NCBI RefSeq assembly: GCF_040412425.1 | Contig: NC_089795.1 | Span: forward strand, 79,242,663 to 79,306,662 | Origin: Macrobrachium rosenbergii | Lineage: Eukaryota > Arthropoda > Malacostraca > Decapoda > Palaemonidae | Length of the DNA: 64,000 nt | Direction of reading: 5' to 3' | In this document: piece after piece, positions 54,863 through 64,000 of the stretch | How the letters are laid out: each line of letters starts with the position of its first letter | Numbering within the stretch: position 1 is the stretch's first letter | Made by a program: the position numbers and the translations under genes | Notes under the pieces: model-generated | Told to the model about the DNA's origin: nothing | What the model saw: only the letters and a program-made list of their open reading frames with translations | Databases searched by the model: none

Positions 54863-57445
54863 TCAAAGAATCTCGAGTTCGTTGAGGGAATCGATTCCGG
54901 TGATAATTGCCGAGAGCTTGTTGAGGCGGTTCTCGGGGTCGTCGTCCTTGGGGAAGAAGGAGAGGTCGAACTCGTTGATGTTCTTCCTGAGGTCTTCCTT
55001 GAAGCAGGCGTTGGTCCTTGTCTCCTTCTCGCACTCCATGGCCATCAGAAGGCGCTGCAGGTGGATGGGAAGGGGAGACCTGGGGTTTTGCAGGGGGAGG
55101 CAGTACTGGGAAGAGGGGGAAAAAGAGAGAAATGAGGGGAAATGTCGAGGAGTTATTTTTAGTCAAACTACCCTTTACAAAAGGGTAGTTTTTTAAGCTT
55201 TAGAAACTGTTTACAGGCAACAAAATTTATTTGAACTGTTAAAAAGGTCAAATTCAGATGCGTTTGGGGCTATAATTTGTCAAGTGAAGAAGGCTGATAA
55301 GCGTTCATAGTTTTATGAACATTAGACGTATGTAATTTTGAAGTGTTCAGATATTCATTATCTGTATATCGCAATATATATTTCAGCTTACCGACAAATC
55401 TCTGCAATAGTATAAACCATCGACGAGATCTTTCCTGAAGTGTTCTCCAATGGTAAGATTCTTGTAATTATTAACGATGTTGTTGAGGTCCAGGTTTAGA
55501 TATTCATCAATCTGGGGGAAAAATTGTAGTTGTTATTCACTCCAGATTCTCGAGCATTTGACTCTTGCAGAAGGCTGCCCTGGATTTTAATACCTTTTCA
55601 GAGTTATGGTAAGAATCTGGAATAATTATACCACCGGAGTGCTTTGGAAAACTTAAAGATATTGCTCACTTTTCTTAGTAGATTTTCGACAGATTCTTTC
55701 ATCATTCTATTAAACGAATATTGTTATTCCTTAAAAGAAATTAATATATTTGCTACTAATTGTTGACATTTAGAAGATTTGGAATTTTGTTATTACATCA
55801 AAATATATAAGATTTATTAATTGAATGAATTAATTAATTTACTTTCACAAACGATTTCCTTAAGTAGTGGATTTAAAAATATATGTTGGTAAAGCGTTGA
55901 GAAACTTAAATATTAACTTCTATACTAAATACGTCTAAATAATTATGAATATCTAGCATGAAAACCGCGATGGTAATTGAGCAAATACATTTAAAACTAA
56001 AGGCGGCAGCTATTTCGATGTTTTAGGCATTTCAGCCAGAATTAATAACAAAGTATTCCATAATTTTGGAGAGAGGATAGTTTCTGTCCTCATCTCAGCT
56101 TCCGTAAGGAGAGCTCTAATCGGAGATTCTTCAAGACTAATTGCATAAGCAAACATTTAGCTCATAGGCGAGATTACTAAGCAAATGCTGCATTAAATAT
56201 TACATCAGATTTAGAAGCAGTGTTGTGAAAGGGATTACTCACGTATCCAAGTTTGTGGAGTGTGCAGGTGTAGTTGCTGAGGGAAGCCGTGATCTTGTTG
56301 ACGGAATCCAAGAGATAATACTTGTCAAAGAAAGGCCCATCCTTTTGTGGCTGGACTTCTGATGCTTCACGTCTCTGGAAGAAAGTAATTTTAATTGTTA
56401 GGTGATGTTTTTATTAGTTAGTTTAGTGTATTAGTACCTCGGTTACCTGACTTTTTAATAGAATTCATTTTATAAATGTTACATTTAAAGAAAGAAACAA
56501 ATTACTCTTTTTGGTGCTGTTACCTTCCTGTACTGGAATTGCTGATAGGAATGAGGCACGTAGGATTGTCCAGGATGCGTTGGGTGTCCAGGTTGCCCTT
56601 GAAGTCCTGGATGCACCGGATGATAGGAGGGGAAGGGCACGTACTGGGATTCTCCTCCGAAGTGGAGAGGATGTCCCTGAGGAAATGATGAAAGTTACCC
56701 AATTAAAAGTTTGTACTAATGAACATGCAAACAAATTTCGATTAAAATATTTCTTCGTACCTGAAGTACTGTTTTGGGTAATAAGATGGATTAGAGAGAA
56801 ATATCAGAATTCAGAAGTTACTGTAAGACTTGTATTATATTATTTCATCTTAGACTGAGGAAATTTAGACACCTACCAAATGGGAGTAGAGAGAGAAGTC
56901 GAGTCTGTACAGATTGGAGACTGGAAGTTGTAGGCACTCACGCTGTGCCCTGCCAGCCCTGGCCAAGAAGTCGTAATAGGCCTTTTCCCCGAAGCAGCTC
57001 GCCATGGTCTGTTGTGTTTAATGAAAATTCAGTGTTTTTGAATTGGGTGTTGAATGATTGACGTGGAAGAAATTTTGATAAAATGATTTTATCATAATTA
57101 AAGGTGTTTTAGGTCATCATTTCATTTTTAAACTGTTTCTGGATATTTTTCTTGAAGGTAATTTTCAGAAACTGATTACCTTTAAGAAATCGATGTTAAT
57201 TTCTTCAGCTAAATTTTTAGAACATATTTGCTGAAAACTATTAGTGTAACCGACCTTTGGACAATTTATAGTCTTCAGTTAGCAGGACATGTCCTGCAGT
57301 GTATACCATACTGCCAATCGTTACCACCCAAAATTGCTTATAAATTCCTGCCACACATACCTTGAGTGAAGCCATACTTCTCGAAGAGTGCCTCTTGGGC
57401 CGTGGCACCGACCACCACGAGAGCCAAAACCACAGCTTGATACAT
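54863..57445 (-). CDS. Copy F: near-intact gene, one extra base at the end of exon 1
   Basis: Exons: 57450-57361 (ATG 57445), 57008-56877, 56676-56524, 56374-56243, 55511-55392, 55105-54863. Exons 2 to 6 match copy E in length and phase (44, 51, 44, 40 and 80 residues) with no stop. Exon 1 encodes MYQAVVLALVVVGATAQEAL but ends TTCACTCAAG|GTATGT, one base longer than TTCACAAAG|GTAAGT in the other copies, so the standard junction is out of frame. I find no alternative donor or acceptor nearby that restores it. Exon 3/4 gives RKRR, NYT and NLT sequons are kept, and residues from MECEKETRT to the end equal those of copy E. It could be a recent null or a base error. Confidence 0.85.
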
Positions 57446-58305
57446 AGTGCCTGCAATAGGAATAATTACATTAAGAAAGGTTATCTACAAATAGTTTGTA
57501 ATATTTATTTGGTTATAATTTAATGCAGATTTTCGAGGTAATAACTGAACTGCACGTATTATGCATGCTGAGTGTTTGAAAACTTGTAAATTCTCTTTTA
57601 CTATAGCTTAGAATTATGCTTGTTTTAACAGAATACTCATCATTAAATAGACTATATTGCTTATAAAAGGAAAGAAGTCGATACTGTGGGATAGTTGAAG
57701 AACTTTTTTTTCATAACTTGGCGGACGATGATGCAAGTCCCCCCCTTACTAATAAAAATTCTTAGGGATTCAATAACATCTAAGCTCTTGGAATTAAGAT
57801 ATATGTATATTTCCCACGATTTCGTGTGTGGTATATCTAGAAGTTCCGTGAAATGGCTATATCTTTTAAGCCCTTTTTTTTTTATTAGTACAGATCGTCA
57901 CATCGATTCGTAATTAAGAGAGAATCCCAGAAATTTATAAATAGATCTGTAATTTTACTTGAATCTCTTAATTTCATGAAATCTTTTTCTACACCCTTAA
58001 TGTACGTGAGATTTCTTGTGCGATATTGCTATCTCGTGAACTTATAAAGTGCAAACTGGTAATCATTACAATATTATTGCTTGACGAATTGAAAATATTT
58101 CGTGATGTTAGAGCCATTCGGTATTTCTTCACATTTACGGTGCTTCGGGCTGAATAATATAAACAAGTAAGTCAGATAAACATGAGCCGAAACACAGTCA
58201 GTGACAGCATAACATTCTACAAATTGTCTTTTAACTTAAGGAAGTCACACGATTCCTTTTTACCCTTCCTTCACTCCTCTCCATTCACAGCTTCGCTTAC
58301 CTTGT

Positions 58306-58440
58306 CTTCCAGAAGTGGTGATGAACTAACACAAAATGTTGGCGTTGTCCTCATCTTTATATACACAGTCCTGGCTTAAAATAGAATGAAACTCCCACGC
58401 CCGGTTTCCATTTGAACAAAGATGCTGTCCAAGGGCGATT
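58306..58440 (-). promoter_or_regulatory. Promoter and non-coding first exon of copy F
   Basis: Upstream block at about 58442-58411 (plus-strand core GAACAAAGATGCTGTCCAAG), TATATAAAG at 58363-58355, and a first exon ending CTTCTGGAAGACAAG followed by GTAAGCG near 58302. The initiator is TTAGT instead of TCAGT, a one-base departure from copies B to E. Confidence 0.75.
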
Positions 58441-58497
58441 TTAATCGTTTAGATTTAATTGTTTTAACACTGGTCATTATCGTTGCATTCATTTTTC

Positions 58498-59070
<573 letters not shown>

Positions 59071-59376
59071 CATACATAACCTACATATATATATGTATAA
59101 TCACACCAAGAGCAGCAATGTATATAAGCATCTGTACCAGAGGAAAAATGAATTATTGGTTGTAAATCCTGGCCGCTTATTTCATTTTAACTAAGATGTA
59201 CAGGTCTGAATATGTGGTTTCCAGCCGCCTGTATGTGCGTTTGTTCTGTTCCTTATTGCACATGTACTGGAAATTTCTGCCACTTTGCATCAGTCTTCTG
59301 AAAGATGTCTTGATTATAAAGACGAAACCGGCTGGGGTTTACACACGGTGTTTCATTTCTCCATGGTGCAGATGCT

Positions 59377-59720
<344 letters not shown>

Positions 59721-60239
59721 ATATTTGAAGAAATATGTAACGTTATATAATTTATATAACATCTTAATTTCTCGGTTTCCTGACATTTTGGATGCACTTA
59801 TCACTTTACTAAAGGTCAGTTATCCAAGCCGGGAATAATTGAAGAAACTTTCACCTTCCAGGGCAGGGCTTCACCACTCGGACTTTAGGTTCCAATTACA
59901 ACATGCTGACGCGCTTTGATTCAAATCAAAGTGCTTTAGCACGTTTTCCTGGAAACTTTCGTACGTGGGGTCACATCCTGCCAGGGAAGGTGAAGGTTCC
60001 TTTATTTAATCCTTGCTTGGATAATAGGCATGTAGTAATGAACGTATCCAAAATGCTATGAGGAAGTGGGGAATTTTAGATGTCACTGAGGCATTAAAAG
60101 TACATACTGGTACATCTAGAAAACCTAATGTATGTATGTATCTATTTGTGTAGTGTGTGTGTGTGTATTTGTTTGCGTTTCCATATATAAATATACATTA
60201 TATAAATTTTAATTGTATTTTATATATGTGTAAATATTC

Positions 60240-62130
60240 AGTAAAATTCAGAAACAGTACCAAACATCTCAAATTTTTGGGGCGAACTCCAGATGATTTT
60301 TTACTAAGAATTGTCGCTGACCTGGCCTGTTCGGTTAAATGTTGCTTTCAGCAAGAAATCTTTCATTCATTTCCTGTGAGTGCCAAACAGGCCGGTGAAC
60401 TAAGTCCTCCCATTACGGTTGATACCTAGCCTCCTGCATCCAAGACAGAGGTAAAAGAGCAGGTGCTATGGATCTGTTAAATGTATACTAGGTCTCATCT
60501 GTGACTGAGGGGTATAGTAACACCAACCTTAGAAATGAGAGAATGGCGCTGCAGGCTTTTTCCTCTGTATTCAAGTGGCAAGCTTTATCTGTGATTGTTG
60601 CAGATGTTGTGGTATGTTTGTGCACTGCATTGGACTCTTAGGTTGGATAGCAAAGCGGGAATATAGAAGCTTAGCCTTTAGAGTATTGACAATCCATAAG
60701 AAAGCTTAGTATTAGAAAATCAGATTTTAACATTGATAGAAAGTTCTTAATGGAGGAGTACAAGACTAACTACTTCACATGATATCCAGGAGCAGAGAGA
60801 TCAACTGTTTGCATTATGGCCTAGGGAATGTTAGTTACAGCCCAGTAGAAAACAACAACAACAAAAAACAATTTTACCTGATATTGATCAAGCACTTTTT
60901 CAAATGAGTTGCTTCACTAAGCGCTTAAGATAAGCTCATCTGAGGTTTATTCGTTTTAGAGAAGGCTAAGATGTTCTGCTATCAAATGATGATTACACTC
61001 CTATGTGTCCTATGTGAGGGTGAGGGCAGCTGAGGAACTTCAGTGCCCATAATGGGATCAGACAACAGGACATTAGTGGTGATGTTATGTCTGCTAATGA
61101 TGATGCTGATAATCCAACAATGAGACATTCACATAACTCACCCTTGAGTATGCCGTAGATCCCAGCCTGAATTAAAATGCTGATATGACTGGCCTGTTTA
61201 AGGGAGCATTTCTGAAAGATTTGTCAGGGGCATTGGAGAAAGTTGCTTAAGGTTTCAAGTAGAGCAAGGACCAGAGTGAAAGTGCTAGTGTGCACGTGTG
61301 CCCCAGGAAGTCATGAATCAATAGTGTTTTGGGTAGAAAACTTGAGAACCTAAGTGCACTGTACAAGTCCAATATTTGCTATTGTTGTCTGGTGCTCCAG
61401 GGAATTCTCATATGACTACTGCAGCCCATTTCCCCGGGTTTCACCTTTACTTTGTGCCTGCATTGTAGGCTAATTTATGGGAGGGTCTTTCTTTACTCTT
61501 ATTAGATATCCTCTTACTGAAAAATTGACGCACCAATCCTCCTATCAGTGAAGCAGCATTTTTTTATTTACTTGCTAGCCACTGTCACCTCTTTGATCCT
61601 ACCCATGGACCATGAGGTCATGCAGAAACTTGAAACCAGCTACTAAGGGTCTTGCGCTCAGAAGCTACTCAAGTCTACCATCTCTGTGCCAGCCTCCCAG
61701 CATGATTTCAGTATCACATACAGTAAATACATATGCCAGTTTCTTGAGTTCTCTGGCCTAGAATGATGTCAAGAGGTTGGCACTGCAAAGGTCATAGCCA
61801 GAATCGTGGCATGGTGCTCTGTGTAAAAGAACATCCTTAGGGTTTTTCGGTGTCCCAGACACTAATGTCCTGAGTAAGCAACAAAGCAGGAAGTAGTGGA
61901 CTTTGTGCAACAAGATGATGAAGCACCATTAGTCTCTAACATGACAAAGAAATAGATCATCTTGAATACTCCCAGCCTTCCGGCGAATGTTCCTAGCCCT
62001 CTGACGCCAGAAACAAAGGAGGACAGCGACAGATATGAAGAGGAGCACAATGAAATTGACAGTGGAAGATTGCATCACATACTTATGAGAGAGCACTCAA
62101 AAGTTTGTTGAGAGATGTTCTCACTTTAAC
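60240..62130 (+). other. Degraded coding-like DNA, origin unknown
   Basis: Plus-strand stretches with protein-like composition but frequent stops: 60262-60429 (contains RTPDDFLLRIVADLACSV), and about 61480-62100 where frames change every 60-150 bp (for example TSLILPMDHEVMQKLETSY and LSKQQSRK). GC content is higher than in the surrounding DNA. It may be the remains of a retroelement or similar; no polymerase, protease or integrase motif is recognisable. The rest of 59.7-63.4 kb shows no gene. Confidence 0.3.
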
Positions 62131-62693
62131 ATCAGATGAAACTAACAACTAGATTTTTTGGCCAAAATCCCCTGGAAAAATTTATCATTTATTATCCGGC
62201 TATGTAGTTTTCCATATATAAGCCCTTATTTTGTGTGCATCAGAGCTTTTTTTATGTGGGGTTGAGGGCTAGAGGATAGGCACAAGCGCATCTCATTTTA
62301 GCAGACAGCTGACACTTAGAAGCTTGGTAGCTCTGCATCTTATAAGCAGATCTTGAAGTAATGCAGGCATAATATGCTAATGCATGTCACCCTCCCTCCC
62401 CCATGCCAACATCATCTTTGTTGGTTGATCAGTCAGTTCAGAGATCGACATCAGGCCAACTTACACCCATCAGCGCCTTGTCAAACCTTAGGGCAAGGGT
62501 CTGTACTGGCATAAAGTCTGTTTCCTCTGAACCGATATTTAATTCTGTAGTTCTCTGGGCAAATAGAGTCCCTTGCCTACCAAAGAAGAAGGAATCTTCA
62601 GGATAGAAATGATAAAAGGAAAGATAGAGAACTGAGTATATCCGAAAACGGATGTGTACAGCTGAAAGAGCAAAGAATGGGAGCAGACCCGAT

Positions 62694-62828
<135 letters not shown>

Positions 62829-62935
62829 TCTTGCATTTTGTGTTAATTTTCTCTAATCTGCTAAGAGCTTTATGACCTCCTGGCACATATTGGGGAGATA
62901 ATCTCCAATTATAACAAAAAGAGTGCCACCGAAAC

Positions 62936-62937
<2 letters not shown>

Positions 62938-62968
<31 letters not shown>

Positions 62969-62970
62969 GT

Positions 62971-63008
<38 letters not shown>
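62938..63008. repeat. (TTA)n microsatellite
   Basis: Trinucleotide array with one GTG interruption. It could be an ATT-type retrotransposon tail, but no element body is recognisable beside it. Confidence 0.9.
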
Positions 63009-63441
63009 TAGTCTTTTATTGTTTTCACTCCATGTATTGTTCTTTGGAGGACATTTTTTTCTGAAGCATATTTTGTCTGTCAGTTTATTATTCATTTACC
63101 GGCTTAATACAGAGCGAATATATTTTAGTTGGTGGGTGGGAGGTTGTGGTTACAGATTAGTCCATATGTTTTTACCTTAAAATTTATTTCATATATATAT
63201 TATGCAGATAAGGTATGCTCAAGAAGACATACAGAGTTAACCAAGTTAGCTGTAAAGTATCGGGAGGTTTCGTTTACTCTTCGAATAAGTTTCCAAAGTT
63301 CCAAGGAAAATGCAGAACGTCAACGATGTATTTGTAGCTGTATCTGGCGCAGGAACGTTTTCATTAACAGCATAGAAAAAAATGAGCAGAATTTTGCAGA
63401 AGCCTGGACAGTCAAGAGTTTCCGTTTCCGACGCCTCGAAC

Positions 63442-64000
63442 TTAAAGAATCTCGAGTTCGTTGAGGAATCGATTCGGTGATAATTGCCGAGCTTGTTGAG
63501 GCGGTTCTCGGGGTCGTCGTCCTTGGGAAGAAGGAGAGGTCGAACTCGTTGATGTTCTTCCTGAGGTCCTCCTTGAAGCAGGCGTTGGTCCTCGTCTCCT
63601 TCTCGCACTCCATGGCCATCAGAAGGCGCTGCAGGTGGATGGGAAGGGGAGACCTGGGGTTTTGCAGGGGGAGGCAGTACTGGGAAGAAGGGGGAAAAAT
63701 GGAGAAAATAAGTGATGTATTTTAGGGAGGACATTCAGAATGGTCATGCAAATCACATCTCATGCATCATTATAAAGCAGTGAAAAAGGTAAAGTATTAG
63801 ATATATATAGAACCTGATTCCACATCAAACGTGTTTAAGATTATGAAGTTGTATTATTGTGAGACTGCATATGTATATACTCATAGTATACTTGATTTTT
63901 CATCGTTAAATATTTCAACTTACCGATAAGTCTCTGCAGTAATATAAACCATCGACAAGATCTTTCCTGAAGTGCTCCCCAATGGTGAGATTCTTGTAAT
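63442..64000 (-). pseudogene. Copy G: partial at the window edge, exons 5 and 6 only
   Basis: Exon 6 at 63679-63442 and the 3' part of exon 5 from 63924 to the edge, with normal AG/GT borders. Exon 6 lacks 5 nt in total against the 243-nt norm (single losses in GAGGAATCG, ATTCGG and CCTTGGGAAG, two in GCCGAGCTTG), which breaks the frame for its last third; the stop is TAA where B to F have TGA. The 3' UTR start (TTTCCGTTTCCGACGCCTCG on the plus strand) equals that of F. The losses are in short homopolymers or doublets, as expected of long-read errors, so the gene may be functional. Confidence 0.75.

Noticed and set aside
54615..55166. 183-codon minus-strand frame over exon 6 of copy F and similar ones at 63246-63734 and 44977-45168
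   Set aside because: Frame-shifted readings of exon 6 running on into the intron and 3' UTR; the true frame ends SLNELEIL and matches all copies.

Overview
The window looks like nuclear DNA of a decapod crustacean (shrimp, prawn, crayfish or crab). This is an inference from multi-exon genes with GT-AG introns, a very high load of long (AT)n, (CT)n/(GA)n and (GT)n microsatellites, tRNA-like SINEs and other interspersed repeats, and arthropod-type TATA plus TCAGT core promoters. No bacterial gene organisation is present.

The only genes I can support form one family: seven tandem copies, all on the minus strand, here called A to G from left to right. A is at 8002-12301, B at 23279-26305, C at 31095-33735, D at 37852-40626, E at 44997-47785, F at 54863-57445, and G runs off the right edge from 63442. 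Each full copy has a short non-coding first exon, then six coding exons joined only by phase-0 introns (84, 132, 153, 132, 120 and 243 nt; exon 3 of A is 117 nt). Copy E encodes 287 residues and A 275: a signal peptide, a Cys-containing N-terminal segment, a Gly/Pro/His/Tyr-rich linker, a furin-type R-K-K/R-R site exactly at the exon 3/4 junction, and a five-Cys C-terminal segment with two N-glycosylation sequons. I do not recognise the family; it behaves like a secreted, probably proteolytically processed hemolymph or tissue protein.

By reading codons, only A and E are intact. B has one in-frame stop in exon 2. F has one extra base at the end of exon 1. C, D and G carry many one- to few-base indels spread over exons and introns alike, which looks more like poorly polished sequence than natural decay. 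C, D and E sit in three successive ~6.5-7 kb segmental duplications that include the intergenic DNA, (GA)n tracts and higher-order CT arrays; C and D also share a SINE at the same place. All six visible promoters share a TATA box and an upstream block of about 31 bp; B to F also share a TCAGT initiator.

The rest is repeats: six copies of a tRNA-headed SINE (one with a perfect 15-bp target-site duplication), four copies of a second retroposon (one with a perfect 14-bp duplication), four copies of a multi-hairpin element, a LINE-like 3' end with an (ATT)n tail, a long foldback hairpin, a 61-bp minisatellite and many microsatellites. Two stretches (49.0-51.4 kb and 60.2-62.2 kb) hold broken coding-like segments of unknown origin. 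The remaining intergenic DNA (1-7 kb, 15-22 kb and parts of 29-31, 36-37, 43-44 and 58-63 kb) shows nothing I can call a gene.
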